A DNA stretch of 64,000 nt from a bacterium HR37 (GCA_002898375.1 BEIN01000010.1:30516-94515), one strand, 5' to 3'; numbered from the stretch's first letter, positions 28,296 to 37,673 are shown. Numbers and translations: made by a program. Notes: generated by a model from the letters alone, not told the origin.

Positions 28296-28700
28296 ATGAA
28301 GAAAGCAATAACCCTCACAGTGGATCCAATCATAGTAACGGATGAGGGGAAGGTAGTACTGATTAAAAGGGCATTTGATCCCTACAAAGACTGCTGGGCT
28401 CTTCCGGGAGGAATGGTAGAATACGGTGAGACAGTTGAAGAAGCCGTCAGGAGGGAGGCAAAGGAAGAGACCGGCCTGGATGTAGAAATAGAGAGGTTAG
28501 TAGGGGTTTACTCTGATCCGGGACGTGACCCAAGAGGACACTTTGTTTCCGTAAGTTTTCTTTGCAGACCGGTTGGAGGGGAATTTAGAAGGAGCGGGGA
28601 AACAAAAGAGGTAAAGGCGTTTTCAAAAGAAGAGCTAAAATCCATTAAGCTTGCATTTGACCACGAAAGGATTCTAAAGGATGCAGGTTTTATAGAGTAG
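28296..28700 (+). CDS. Nudix hydrolase (ADP-ribose pyrophosphatase/MutT-like)
   Basis: A 134-residue protein with a complete Nudix box G-x5-E-x7-REUxEExGU (GGMVEYGETVEEAVRREAKE, then ETGLD). The preceding LIKRAFDPYKDCWALPGG is like that of ADP-ribose pyrophosphatases. It hydrolyses a nucleoside diphosphate linked to another group; the precise substrate is open. It is convergent with trpC, nine bases apart. Confidence 0.88.
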   Translation: MKKAITLTVDPIIVTDEGKVVLIKRAFDPYKDCWALPGGMVEYGETVEEAVRREAKEETGLDVEIERLVGVYSDPGRDPRGHFVSVSFLCRPVGGEFRRSGETKEVKAFSKEELKSIKLAFDHERILKDAGFIE

Positions 28701-28708
28701 TGCCTATT

Positions 28709-29491
28709 CTACCTAAACTCAAGCAACATTTTCCTTAGCATTTCTCCAGGGTCAGAAGCCCTCATAAAGGCTTCCCCGATAAGAAACACATAGATTCCCT
28801 CATCGATTAACCTTCTTAAATCTCTGGTAGAGCTAATTCCACTCTCAGCCACAACTACCTTTCCCTGAGGAACAAGCTTTGAAATCCTTATAGATACATC
28901 AAGGCTGACATCAAACGTTTTTAAATTCCTGTTATTTATACCTATTATGTCACCTCCAGCAGCCAAAGCCTTCTCAAGCTCCCATTCATCATGTACCTCA
29001 ACAAGAGCACTCATTCCCAGAGAGCGCACAAGACCCAAAAGCTCCTCCATCTTCTTCCTGTCCAGAATAGCAGCAATTAGTAAGACAGCATCCGCTCCGT
29101 AAAGCCTTGCCTCATAAACCTGATAAGGGTCTATAATAAAATCCTTTCTCAAAACAGGGATTCCAACACTTTCCTTAACCCTTCGAAGGTGTACCAGATC
29201 CCCTTTAAAGAACTCTCTATCCGTAAGAACAGAAACCGCAGAGGCTCCCGCCCTTTCGTAACCCCGGGCAATCTCTTCAGGACTAAAGTTGTTTCTGAGA
29301 ATACCTTTTGATGGGGAAGCCCGCTTTACCTCTGCTATAATCTTTGGTGTTCCGTTTGGTTTTACCGCACCGTAAAAATCAAGGGGTGAACTCATCCGCT
29401 CCAATCTGGAGGAGATAAGCTCTAAAGGGTTTTCTCTCTTTGCCCTCTCAAGCTCAACCACCTTGTGTTTAACTATCTTATCGAGTATCAT
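28709..29491 (-). CDS. trpC: Indole-3-glycerol phosphate synthase
   Basis: Tryptophan synthesis step from CdRP to indole-3-glycerol phosphate. A 260-residue TIM barrel with family motifs IIAEVKRASPSKG, VLTDREFFKG, PVLRKDFIIDPYQVYEA, GINNRNLKTF and VVAESGISS. It is the last gene of the ribBA-ribH-nusB-trpD-trpC run, 25 bases after trpD. The other trp genes are not in the window. Confidence 0.96.
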   Translation of the reverse strand: MILDKIVKHKVVELERAKRENPLELISSRLERMSSPLDFYGAVKPNGTPKIIAEVKRASPSKGILRNNFSPEEIARGYERAGASAVSVLTDREFFKGDLVHLRRVKESVGIPVLRKDFIIDPYQVYEARLYGADAVLLIAAILDRKKMEELLGLVRSLGMSALVEVHDEWELEKALAAGGDIIGINNRNLKTFDVSLDVSIRISKLVPQGKVVVAESGISSTRDLRRLIDEGIYVFLIGEAFMRASDPGEMLRKMLLEFR

Positions 29492-29516
29492 TCAGGGTAA
29501 TTCCTCTAAATAAAGG

Positions 29517-30539
29517 CTAACTACCAAAGCTTCTGCTGAATCTAATTAACTCATTTAGCTTCTCAAGTGCCTTTCCTGAATCTATAGAATCTTCTGCCTT
29601 TGCAATGGCCTCCTTCATATCGGAAGCCCCCTCACCAATCAAAATAGCTGCTGCTGCATTGAGTACCGCAATATCCCTTTTTGCCTCTCTTTCTTCTCCT
29701 TTCAAAATAGAAACGAGTATACGTGCGTTTTCCCTTACATCTCCTCCTTTGAGCTCATCGAGTTTTCTTCTCTTAAATCCCAGCTCCAGGGGATCCATCT
29801 GATATGTTTTTACCATACCACACTTAAGCTCTGCAACCTGCGTTTTACCGGTTACGGTTATCTCATCGAGACAATCAATCCCGTGAACAACCATTGCTCT
29901 GAGATAACCGAGGTTTCTTAAAACCTTGGCAATTGGCTCCAGAAGAACCTCAGAGTAAACACCCATTAGCTGGTGCTTAACCCCAGCCGGATTTGTAATA
30001 GGACCAAGCAGGTTAAAGATAGTTCTTATCCCTATATCCCTTCTCGATTGGGATACGTTTTTCATTGCAGGATGATAAATAGGGGCAAAAAGGAAGGTAA
30101 TACCTATCTCATTTAAGCATCTCTCCGCAGCCTCGGGTGTAAGGTTTATATTAACCCCAAGCTCTTCAAGCACATCAGCACTTCCAACCTGACTTGATAC
30201 CGAGCGATTCCCATGCTTTGCAACAGGGATCCCCGCACCTGCCACTATAAACGAAGCTACGGTTGATACATTAAATGTACCCTTTTGATCCCCACCGGTT
30301 CCGCAAAGATCAACCACCACTGGATAAACTGGTTGTATCCTGATTGCCTTATCCCTCATTACCTTGGCAGCACCTGTAATCTCAGAAATTGACTCTCCCT
30401 TCATTCTCAATCCCACAAGAAACGCTGCCATCTGACTCGGAGACGCCACCCCATCCATCATCCTCTCCATAACCTTTGCCATCTCTTCCTCTTCAAGGTC
30501 TATGCGTTCTACAACCTTTGATATGGCTTCCTTAATCAT
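29517..30539 (-). CDS. trpD: Anthranilate phosphoribosyltransferase
   Basis: Transfers the phosphoribosyl group from PRPP to anthranilate. The 340-residue protein has the PRPP loop VDLCGTGGDQKGTFNVST, the anthranilate region VAKHGNRSVSSQVGSADVLE, and RRDIGIRTIFNLLGPITNPA. It starts at ATG 30539, two bases from the nusB stop, and its ribosome-binding site GGGGAAA lies inside the nusB end, so translation is probably coupled. Confidence 0.96.
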   Translation of the reverse strand: MIKEAISKVVERIDLEEEEMAKVMERMMDGVASPSQMAAFLVGLRMKGESISEITGAAKVMRDKAIRIQPVYPVVVDLCGTGGDQKGTFNVSTVASFIVAGAGIPVAKHGNRSVSSQVGSADVLEELGVNINLTPEAAERCLNEIGITFLFAPIYHPAMKNVSQSRRDIGIRTIFNLLGPITNPAGVKHQLMGVYSEVLLEPIAKVLRNLGYLRAMVVHGIDCLDEITVTGKTQVAELKCGMVKTYQMDPLELGFKRRKLDELKGGDVRENARILVSILKGEEREAKRDIAVLNAAAAILIGEGASDMKEAIAKAEDSIDSGKALEKLNELIRFSRSFGS

Positions 30540-30540
30540 A

Positions 30541-30981
30541 TCAGATTTCCCCTTTTTCGAGAGCTATCCGTATCCTATCCAGGATACCGTTTACAAAAGC
30601 CCCAGACTCCTCCGTTCCGTATTTCTTTGCAAGCTCCACCGCTTCGTTTATAGTAACAGCAGGGGGTATGTTTCTCAAGTACACCATTTCATATGTTGCC
30701 ATACGCAGTATATTTCTGTCTATTTTTGACATACGAGAGAGCTTCCAGTGTTTGGAGTACCTGGAAATGATGTTATCTATACCTTCCATGTTTTCGCAGG
30801 TTCCGGTTATGAGAACGGTTGCAAATCTTCTTGCCTCATCGTCTGAGGGGATTCCCCTTGTATTCCAGAATAGATCAAAGACCTCACTAAAGTTAACATC
30901 TTCTGGAGAGGATTCTTTAAGGATCTCATACTGGTACAAGAACTGAAGAGTAAGTTCTCTTGCGCGTCTCCTCTTACCCAT
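30541..30981 (-). CDS. nusB: Transcription antitermination factor NusB
   Basis: All-helical 146-residue NusB with the N-terminal RNA-binding RRRARELTLQFLYQYEI and C-terminal ILRMATYEMVYLRNIPPAVTINEAVELAKKYG motifs. It partners NusE (S10) at boxA in rRNA operons. It follows ribH by eight bases, a very common pairing. Confidence 0.95.
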   Translation of the reverse strand: MGKRRRARELTLQFLYQYEILKESSPEDVNFSEVFDLFWNTRGIPSDDEARRFATVLITGTCENMEGIDNIISRYSKHWKLSRMSKIDRNILRMATYEMVYLRNIPPAVTINEAVELAKKYGTEESGAFVNGILDRIRIALEKGEI

Positions 30982-30989
30982 AACAAAGC

Positions 30990-31466
30990 TTACTTTTTGC
31001 GAGGAAGCGCTTTAACGAGGTTAGCCATTTCAATAGCGGAAAAAGCCGCTTCACCGCCTCTGTTTCCTGCCTTTACCCCTGCTCTCTCAATAGCCTGCTC
31101 AAGGGTTTCTGTGGTTATAACCCCGCAGGCAACCGGAATGTCGAACTCCAAACTGATCCAGTTCAGAGCCCTTGTAACTTCGGAGGCTAAAAAACTAAAA
31201 TGGGGGGTCTCTCCTCTTATGATTGCTCCTATCGCTATTATAGCATCATATTTCCCTGATTGAGCCGCCTTTTTAACACCGAAGGGAATTTCAAAAGATC
31301 CTGGCACTTTTATAATATCTATATCGGAATCCGAAGCGTTATGTCTTAGCAAAACATCCAGTGCTCCTTCAACCATTCTATCGGTTATAAGGCTATTAAA
31401 ACGACTGACCACAATTGCAAACTTAAAACCCGTTGCATCTAGCTTACCTTCATAGATATGGGGCAT
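30990..31466 (-). CDS. ribH: 6,7-dimethyl-8-ribityllumazine synthase
   Basis: Penultimate enzyme of riboflavin synthesis, forming a 60-mer shell in many bacteria. The 158 residues include VVSRFNSLITDRMVEGALD, VPGSFEIPFGVKKAA, AIGAIIRGETPHFSFLASEV with the catalytic His, and VACGVITTETLEQAIERAG. It follows ribBA by 19 bases. Confidence 0.97.
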   Translation of the reverse strand: MPHIYEGKLDATGFKFAIVVSRFNSLITDRMVEGALDVLLRHNASDSDIDIIKVPGSFEIPFGVKKAAQSGKYDAIIAIGAIIRGETPHFSFLASEVTRALNWISLEFDIPVACGVITTETLEQAIERAGVKAGNRGGEAAFSAIEMANLVKALPRKK

Positions 31467-31485
31467 CTCTCCTCCTTAGAATCGT

Positions 31486-32694
31486 TTAGTCCACCATAGA
31501 GAGCAAATGACCAAGCTTATCTTTCTTAACCTTCAGGTACTTTGAGTTTCTCTCATTTGGTGGCACCTCAATTGGAACTCTTTCAACTATCTGAAGCCCA
31601 AATCCTTCAAGTCCCTTTACCTTCCTTGGGTTGTTTGTAAGAAGCCTCATCTTTCTTACCCCAAGGTCAAGGAGGATCTGTGCACCTATTCCATAGTCCC
31701 TGAGGTCAGGTTTAAAGCCCAGTGCCTCGTTTGCCTCTACGGTGTCAAAACCGTTGTCCTGGAGCGCGTAAGCCTTTATCTTATTTACCAACCCTATACC
31801 CCTTCCCTCCTGACGCATATAGAGGATAACACCTTTCCCTTCCTTCTCAATCATACGCATTGCCTCACGTATCTGGGGGCCACAATCACACCTTAGAGAA
31901 CCAAACACATCACTTGTCAGGCACTCAGAGTGAACCCTCACAAGAACACCCTCATCAGGTGAGATATCCCCTTTTACAAGGGCTACATGGTGCTGTGGAT
32001 CGATCTCACTTTCGTATACTATAACCCTAAACTCACCGTACTGGGTTGGAAGAAGAGCTGAAGCTGCCCTCTTTACAAGGCACTCAGCCCTAAGACGGTA
32101 ACTTATAAGGTCTGCAATTGTTGCAATCTTTATTCCGTGTTGTTCGGAAAACTTCTCAAGGTCCGGCAACCTTGCCATATCACCATCATCTTTCATGATC
32201 TCACATATAACAGAGGCTGGCTTAAGTCCCGCAAGCCTTGCAAGGTCAACGGAACCCTCTGTATGGCCTGCCCTTACAAGAACCCCCCCCTTCCTTGAAA
32301 TAAGCGGGAAGACATGACCGGGACGGATAAAGTCCTCCGGCTTTGCATCATCCGAGATAGCAAGACGTATTGTTGAGGCACGATCATAGGCTGAGATTCC
32401 CGTTGTTATGCCCCGTCTTGCATCTATAGGGATTGTAAACGCTGTATACTGGGGAACAGGGCTGTTTTCCGGCTTTATGGGCTGAAGCCCAAGCTGATCA
32501 GCCTTTTCCTGGGTTATGGCAATACATATAAGCCCTCTTCCATGTTTTGCCATAAAGTTTATTACCTCTGGGGTTGCAAACTCGGCAGCTACTACAAGGT
32601 CGCCTTCATTTTCCCTATCCTCGTCATCAACGAGGATTATCATCCTTCCATTTTTTATCTCTTCTATGGCTTCTTCAATTGAGCAAATTGGCAT
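31486..32694 (-). CDS. ribBA: Bifunctional 3,4-dihydroxy-2-butanone-4-phosphate synthase / GTP cyclohydrolase II
   Basis: The two feeder reactions of riboflavin synthesis are fused in 402 residues. RibB (about 1-200) has [17 protein letters not shown] and [16 protein letters not shown]...[12 protein letters not shown]. RibA (about 207-400) has the zinc site [18 protein letters not shown] and the catalytic region [20 protein letters not shown]. No FMN riboswitch consensus is seen in the short leader, so expression seems driven simply by the promoter at 32746-32773. Confidence 0.97.
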   Translation of the reverse strand: MPICSIEEAIEEIKNGRMIILVDDEDRENEGDLVVAAEFATPEVINFMAKHGRGLICIAITQEKADQLGLQPIKPENSPVPQYTAFTIPIDARRGITTGISAYDRASTIRLAISDDAKPEDFIRPGHVFPLISRKGGVLVRAGHTEGSVDLARLAGLKPASVICEIMKDDGDMARLPDLEKFSEQHGIKIATIADLISYRLRAECLVKRAASALLPTQYGEFRVIVYESEIDPQHHVALVKGDISPDEGVLVRVHSECLTSDVFGSLRCDCGPQIREAMRMIEKEGKGVILYMRQEGRGIGLVNKIKAYALQDNGFDTVEANEALGFKPDLRDYGIGAQILLDLGVRKMRLLTNNPRKVKGLEGFGLQIVERVPIEVPPNERNSKYLKVKKDKLGHLLSMVD

Positions 32695-32745
32695 TGCTGT
32701 AAACCCTTTAAGAACAGGTTTTTAGGATTGCGATTTGTAATCTTA

Positions 32746-32773
32746 ATAATAAGCAACGTAGTGATTTTGTCAA
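32746..32773 (-). promoter_or_regulatory. Promoter of the rib-nusB-trp operon
   Basis: Reverse strand TTGACA (32773-32768), 16 bases, TATTAT (32751-32746), giving a leader of about 45 bases to the ribBA ATG. Confidence 0.6.
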
Positions 32774-32891
32774 ATATACAGAGCCCAGCACGGTATTAAC
32801 ATACTTTTAGCTCCGCTTAATCCAAAGCTTGACTTTTTAATACCAGTATGTAAGGTTTCAAGTGATTACATCCAAAGTAGGAGAGGTGTAC

Positions 32892-33062
32892 ATGGAACTT
32901 GAGCTAAACATACTTACAAGAGATGACGACTGGGAAGACGAGGACGAAGAGTGGGAAGAAGACGAGGAGCTATGGGAAGAAGATGAAGAAGAGTGGGAAG
33001 ATGAAGAGGATATATTTGATGAGGAAGAATGGGAAGATGAAGAAGAAGATGAGGACTTTTGA
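32892..33062 (+). CDS. 56-residue hyperacidic protein with aromatic heptad repeat
   Basis: The start is ATG 32892, with AGGAGAGG six bases upstream; an in-frame upstream ATG-like start at 32862 lacks a site. After a 13-residue head (MELELNILTRDDD) the protein is almost only Glu, Asp and Trp. Aromatic residues fall exactly every seven positions: W14, W21, W28, W35 and F42, then W47 and F56. I recognise no family. The regular spacing argues against random low complexity and suggests a helix with one aromatic stripe, or a binding platform for a basic partner or metal. It is divergent from ribBA. Confidence 0.75.
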   Translation: MELELNILTRDDDWEDEDEEWEEDEELWEEDEEEWEDEEDIFDEEEWEDEEEDEDF

Positions 33063-33189
33063 TCTTAGCGGGAAACTTCCTACTTTACACGGTTCCTCAT
33101 CTTTATAATCCCGATTTTCAAAGCTCCTGTTCTCATAAAGAGAGTGTGATTTGCACTTTAGCCTGTACTAAAAGGGGTTGGGTTCTTTC

Positions 33190-33591
33190 ATGAAGAAAAG
33201 ATTTGGCAGGTTGTCTTTTGTCTTAGCTGTTTTTATGCTGCTGACGGGAGCCAGTAAAAACCTTACGGTTGAGAATCCAGAGCTTTATATAAAGATCACA
33301 GACTGGTCAGTATATGCAACATGGAGTGCAGTAGCCATAATACACCACCTTACAATAGAAAACACGGCCGATATAGCGTACAAAAACATTAAGGTAAGAG
33401 TGTACTACACATCCACTTCCACATCCAAAGAGGGAACGATAGTAAGCCAGGAAACCGGTGTTCTGCCGATTACCCTACCTCCAAGAAGCAAAAACACATA
33501 CCTAAAAGAGGGATTTCCCCTGGGAGCAGGTTCCCAGTTTATGAACCCTGTTCGTATAGAGGTTCTGGATGCAACCCCAGTGGTAAAATAA
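33190..33591 (+). CDS. Secreted protein of unknown function with beta-sandwich-like domain
   Basis: Start at ATG 33190. Residues 1-22 form a signal peptide (RLSFVLAVFMLLTGAS). The 110-residue mature part is beta-rich and resembles FxLYD/transglutaminase-like Ig folds in pattern: ITDWSVYATWSAVAIIHHLTIENTADIAYKNIKVRVYYTS, then LPPRSKNTYLKEGF. No catalytic motif is visible. It precedes the DUF3943 gene by 30 bases and may be co-expressed. Confidence 0.6.
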   Translation: MKKRFGRLSFVLAVFMLLTGASKNLTVENPELYIKITDWSVYATWSAVAIIHHLTIENTADIAYKNIKVRVYYTSTSTSKEGTIVSQETGVLPITLPPRSKNTYLKEGFPLGAGSQFMNPVRIEVLDATPVVK

Positions 33592-33621
33592 TATCTGGGT
33601 TTGCAGATTGGGTCTAAAACC

Positions 33622-34425
33622 ATGTTTAGGTGTGGGGTTAACCGTATCCTTCAAGCAACCTTTATTTTAACCACGTGTATCCTATCTGAACACGCATCTG
33701 CAATCACGGATAACACCTCTCTCCTTGACTTATACGGTGGTACACCAGTTGTGCTACCCAGTAACAATACAGTAGACCTAACACTTAAAAAAGAGGCCCT
33801 TTATATTAAACTTGGTAAAGAGAAAACTCTTGGTTCAGACACCGATGATTTTATAAGAAGCAGCTTGCTTGCATACTCGTTTATATGGATGGAAAGGGTC
33901 TACATATCTCCAAGCAACTTTAGAAAACTTATAACCACTTCCTTTCCTGAGTATCTCTACAACATAACAGGGTGGCAGGGATGTAGAGGGGCAAAGGCAA
34001 GAAGAGGGCTTTGCTCTCCGAAAAGGAAATCCTTCCTTAACCCTCCCGTAGATGATGGAGACCCTTTTTTAACAAACTACATAGAACACCCGCTTGTAGG
34101 TATGACATACTACCTTTACTACAGGGCAAGAGGCTATGACAGGAGAAGCTCAATCTTTGGCTCTTTTATGCTAAGCACACTTTTTGAATACACTGTAGAG
34201 GGATGGCAACAACCACCTTCTTTTAATGACCTTATCCTAACCCCAGGAATTGGAGTTCCCCTAGGTATTATACTTGAGGAGAGCTCAAACTGGCTTGCAA
34301 AAAGGGACAGCCAGTTCTTAAGAGCACTAAGCTACATAGTAAACCCAACAAAGATTCTAATGCAAGAGGGGGAGATTGCCTGGGGAAACGCACTCGGTAT
34401 ATCGTTTAGATTTAATGCATGGTAA
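33622..34425 (+). CDS. DUF3943-like envelope protein
   Basis: A 267-residue protein with a signal peptide (about 1-27, ILTTCILSEHASA). The body contains IEHPLVGMTYYLYYRARGYD, SIFGSFMLSTLFEYTVEGWQQPPSFNDLILTPG and a downstream IPLGIILEE-like stretch (VPLGIILEESSNW). These features follow the DUF3943 pattern (HPxxGxxYY...AR..G, GSxxxEYxxE, DLxxTPxxG). The function of that family is unknown; a surface or outer-membrane location is likely. A short cysteine pair occurs in GWQGCRGAKARRGLC. Confidence 0.65.
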   Translation: MFRCGVNRILQATFILTTCILSEHASAITDNTSLLDLYGGTPVVLPSNNTVDLTLKKEALYIKLGKEKTLGSDTDDFIRSSLLAYSFIWMERVYISPSNFRKLITTSFPEYLYNITGWQGCRGAKARRGLCSPKRKSFLNPPVDDGDPFLTNYIEHPLVGMTYYLYYRARGYDRRSSIFGSFMLSTLFEYTVEGWQQPPSFNDLILTPGIGVPLGIILEESSNWLAKRDSQFLRALSYIVNPTKILMQEGEIAWGNALGISFRFNAW

Positions 34426-34487
34426 GAGGTAGCTCCTATATTGGTTTTCTAACTTGCCAACCCGGTCCTAAACTTGATAGAAATTTC

Positions 34488-34524
34488 TTGACTTACATAT
34501 AAACCCACTTTATTTTTATAAGTC
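34488..34524 (+). promoter_or_regulatory. Promoter of the metal-efflux operon with flanking inverted repeat
   Basis: TTGACT (34488-34493), 17 bases, TATTTT (34511-34516). GACTTA (34490-34495) and TAAGTC (34519-34524) form an inverted repeat that brackets the core promoter, a layout fitting a metalloregulator operator. Confidence 0.4.
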
Positions 34525-34530
34525 AGTTCA

Positions 34531-34989
34531 ATGAATACTAGCAAAGTGTTATTTAAACCAATCTGGCAAGTGATATGCATCTATCTTCTTATAAGTCAGC
34601 TATCTATACCAAGAGTAACGCTCTGCATAGGTGCGGATGGTCACTTTGGATTGGAAAGTGCCCCTACAGAACTGCGTTGTGGCTCTCTATTTCCTACAAA
34701 CACACTAAAAAAGATAAAAACACCCTTATTAAACCTAAGTACATATTCAGATAAAGGTCACTGTGGTCCATGTATTGATATCTCCCTTTCAACCGAGAAC
34801 TTTAAAGAAAAATTAAATTCATTTAAAAACTTAGAGACACTGCAAATTAAGCTATCAGCTATATTTACCTTCTTAAATTCCCATTATTTTCTTCCAGAGA
34901 GCTATGCCATACAAAATCACACTCAACTAAATCATGATGCGTTTAACCTTAACCTTGTCCTTATACAAAGCGTCACCCTTCTCTGTTAA
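34531..34989 (+). CDS. Small secreted protein heading the heavy-metal efflux operon
   Basis: A 152-residue protein with an N-terminal hydrophobic signal (about 10-33), the segment LCIGADGHFGLES, and Cys/His-containing motifs ELRCGSLF and GHCGPCIDISLS. Small Cys/His-containing secreted proteins are often encoded in front of CzcCBA/CusCBA operons in deltaproteobacteria-like genomes. I infer metal sensing or periplasmic metal binding from this context, without direct evidence. It has a 93-base spacer to czcC. Confidence 0.6.
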   Translation: MNTSKVLFKPIWQVICIYLLISQLSIPRVTLCIGADGHFGLESAPTELRCGSLFPTNTLKKIKTPLLNLSTYSDKGHCGPCIDISLSTENFKEKLNSFKNLETLQIKLSAIFTFLNSHYFLPESYAIQNHTQLNHDAFNLNLVLIQSVTLLC

Positions 34990-35024
34990 ATCCTTAGTAA
35001 TCCGTTCTTATTATCTGCTAAGGC

Positions 35025-35039
35025 TACCTTACTAAGGTA
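35025..35039. promoter_or_regulatory. Palindrome between the small secreted gene and czcC
   Basis: TACCTTA, C, TAAGGTA is a perfect 7+1+7 inverted repeat. Flanking GGC and GCC extend it to about ten pairs with one bulge. No T-run follows, so an operator or mRNA hairpin is more likely than a terminator. Confidence 0.4.
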
Positions 35040-35082
35040 AGCCACATCCACAACAAAAACCCATTAGATTCGGAGGTTGTAT

Positions 35083-36474
35083 ATGTATTTAAGTGGATCA
35101 ATCTGCTTGTTTGTTATAATCACCGCACTTGGATTTACAGGTTGCACGACCCTAAATCAGGATAGATTCTGGCCTGAAGTACGTCCCCTAGGAAAAAGAT
35201 TTAACACCTATAAACCTCCCTTGTCACCAAGCCCAAGTTCACCAGAGCCAGAGTTTGAAGAACCAACCGGTGTCCTTACACTAACTCAGGTTCTTTCCCT
35301 AGCACTTATTAGAAATCCAAAACTTAAGACCTTTGCATTTGAGATTCGGGCTCAGGAGGCAAAAACACTTCAAGCAACGCTTCCACCCAACCCAGTACTC
35401 GAAGTAGATATAGAAAACTTTAGCGGTTCAGGAACAGCAAAGGACTTTAACATAGCAGAAACAACCATACAACTAAATCAACCTATACTACTTGGAGGAA
35501 AGATTTCAAAGCGTAAGAAGGTTGCTGCTTTAAGTGCGGAGCTTGCAGGATGGGATTATGAAGCTACAAGGCTTGATGTCTTTATCCAAGCAAAAAAAGC
35601 CTTTTTCGACGTACTTGGGGCACAAGAACGCCTCAAGTTAGCAAAAAAACTGGTTCAACTGGCAAGTAAAGTACATAAAGCCATTAAGGTACTGGCTGAG
35701 TCAGGAGAGGTATCTCCCATAGAAGAGAAAAGAGCAGCCATTGCTCTTTTTCAAACACAGATACAGATGGAACGCATAAAGCACGAACTTGAAGCCGCAC
35801 GAAAGAGACTTGCTTCTACATGGGGAAGCACAGAAGCTTTATTTGATGAGGTAAGGGGTGAACTCGAAATAGTCTGGCCAGTTCCATCTTTTGAGAAGCT
35901 AGTAAGAGTATCTCAACTTAACCCGGATATAGCCCGCTGGACTAAAGAAAAAGAACGCAGAAGAGCTCAGCTTGTACTGGAAAAAGCTAATGCACTTCCT
36001 GATATAACTGTAGGTGGAGGGATACGCCGGCTAAGTGAAACAGACGATAATGCTTTTGTTATAGGTATAACCATTCCACTTCCTATCCTAAATCGTAATC
36101 AGGGTGGAATACTTGAAGCCCAATACAGATTAATAAAAGCAGAAGAGGAGAGAAAGAATGCAGAAGTTAGAGTTCTAACAGAACTGGCCGAAGCATATCA
36201 AAACCTAATGTCCACATACACAGAGGTAAACTCATTAAAGGACAATATAATACCTAAGGCTCAAAGTACCTATGATTCGATCCTAGAGGGATACAGACAG
36301 GGCAAGTTCTCTTTCTTAGACGTTTTAGATACCCAAAGAACCCTCTTTGATACCCGCCTTCAATACTTAAAAGCACTGGTAGAGTACCACAAGGCAGTAG
36401 CAGATATAGAGAGATTAACAGGAGTGCCCTTTGAATCTCTAAACCCTTTTGAAGAAAAGGGAGAAGAAAAATGA
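35083..36474 (+). CDS. czcC: TolC-family outer-membrane efflux lipoprotein (CzcC-like)
   Basis: Outer-membrane channel of a heavy-metal RND pump. Lipoprotein signal LGFTGC, two outer-membrane efflux (OEP) repeats (about 70-250 and 275-455) and the CzcC-like motif LPPNPVLEVDIENFSGSG. The start ATG 35083 has GGAGG six bases upstream. Its end overlaps czcB by four bases (ATGA). Confidence 0.88.
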   Translation: MYLSGSICLFVIITALGFTGCTTLNQDRFWPEVRPLGKRFNTYKPPLSPSPSSPEPEFEEPTGVLTLTQVLSLALIRNPKLKTFAFEIRAQEAKTLQATLPPNPVLEVDIENFSGSGTAKDFNIAETTIQLNQPILLGGKISKRKKVAALSAELAGWDYEATRLDVFIQAKKAFFDVLGAQERLKLAKKLVQLASKVHKAIKVLAESGEVSPIEEKRAAIALFQTQIQMERIKHELEAARKRLASTWGSTEALFDEVRGELEIVWPVPSFEKLVRVSQLNPDIARWTKEKERRRAQLVLEKANALPDITVGGGIRRLSETDDNAFVIGITIPLPILNRNQGGILEAQYRLIKAEEERKNAEVRVLTELAEAYQNLMSTYTEVNSLKDNIIPKAQSTYDSILEGYRQGKFSFLDVLDTQRTLFDTRLQYLKALVEYHKAVADIERLTGVPFESLNPFEEKGEEK

Positions 36475-37673
36475 AAAAGATACTAATTTCTAGTCTTGTC
36501 ATAGCGTCTTTTTTAATCCTTACAGTGATAGCACTTAGGCAACCCAACCAGAAAAAAACTCTTGAGACAGAAAAAGCAATGGAACACACCTACAAAGAAG
36601 ACACAGTTGAGCTATCCAGAGAAGCCCTGCAGACACTGCCTTTAAAGATAGCTGTAGTAAAGAGAAGAGATACAAAAAAAGAGATACAAACAACCGCTGT
36701 AATTGAATTCAATAAAGACAGAATTGCCCACGTAACTCCTCGTATTCCCGGTCGGGTAATTAAGGTAAATGCTTTACTAGGGGATAATGTTAAGAAAGGC
36801 CAGATTCTAGCAGAACTCGATAGCATTGAGCTTGGAAAAGCAAAAGCTGAATACCTTAAAGCCAAAGCAGATTACGCAATAGCTTTAGCAAACTATAAAA
36901 GAGAAAAACGCCTCTTCAACCAGAAGATATCATCTGAAAAAGAATACCTAGAGGCAAAAGGTGAGTACATGCGTTCAAAAGCCAGACTCAAGAGTGCTTA
37001 TGAAACCCTGCGTCTTTTAGGTTTAAACGGTAAAGAAATAAAAGAACTAAGCTGGGAAGAAAAGAACCATCCCCTATCCCACTTTCCACTGCTAGCCCCA
37101 TTTACCGGCAAGGTAGTAGAAAAACACATTGTTCTAGGCGAATTTATTACGCCAGAAGATAAACCCTATACGATTGCTGATCTATCAAGACTCTGGATAC
37201 AGCTTGATATCTACGAGAAAGACCTAAGATGGGTAAGACCTGGTACCGAAGTACATATAAGAGTTGATGCTTATCCAGATGAGAGATTTCAGGGAATAGT
37301 AACCTACATAAGCGACACACTTGATAAAGCTACACGTACTGCAAAGGCACGGGTGGAAATTGAGAATCATGATGAAAAATTAAAACCGGGAATGTTTGCT
37401 AAAGCCTCCATTTTTATACCGATACCAGATACAACAAGAGCGATCACCATACCTACTTCAGCCATCTACAATGTGTATGGGAAACCAGTTGTATTTGTAC
37501 AAGAAGGAGAGAGAACTTTTAAAGTTAGAGAAATCAAACTCGGACAAAACTCAGGGCCTTATATTGAGGTACTAGATGGATTAAAAGAAGGAGAGAAAAT
37601 CGTAATAGAAGGTGGATTCCATCTTAAATCTGCACTTTTAAAAGAAGAATTGGGAGAGGAACACGCCCACTAA
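36471..37673 (+). CDS. czcB: RND efflux periplasmic adaptor (CzcB-like membrane fusion protein)
   Basis: A 400-residue adaptor linking the inner-membrane pump to the outer channel. An N-terminal membrane anchor (about 4-22), a barrel-sandwich/biotinyl-lipoyl half near ITPR-like HVTPRIPGRVIKVNALLGDNV, a coiled-coil hairpin (about 120-195), and beta-barrel and membrane-proximal domains (PGTEVHIRVDAYPDE; ITIPTSAIYNVYGKPVVFV). No His-rich metal-binding extension is present. Its start overlaps the czcC stop. Confidence 0.9.
   Translation: MKKILISSLVIASFLILTVIALRQPNQKKTLETEKAMEHTYKEDTVELSREALQTLPLKIAVVKRRDTKKEIQTTAVIEFNKDRIAHVTPRIPGRVIKVNALLGDNVKKGQILAELDSIELGKAKAEYLKAKADYAIALANYKREKRLFNQKISSEKEYLEAKGEYMRSKARLKSAYETLRLLGLNGKEIKELSWEEKNHPLSHFPLLAPFTGKVVEKHIVLGEFITPEDKPYTIADLSRLWIQLDIYEKDLRWVRPGTEVHIRVDAYPDERFQGIVTYISDTLDKATRTAKARVEIENHDEKLKPGMFAKASIFIPIPDTTRAITIPTSAIYNVYGKPVVFVQEGERTFKVREIKLGQNSGPYIEVLDGLKEGEKIVIEGGFHLKSALLKEELGEEHAH

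Noticed and set aside
32695..32861. Possible FMN riboswitch before ribBA
   Set aside because: The leader is only about 45 bases from the predicted start and contains none of the conserved RFN element segments.
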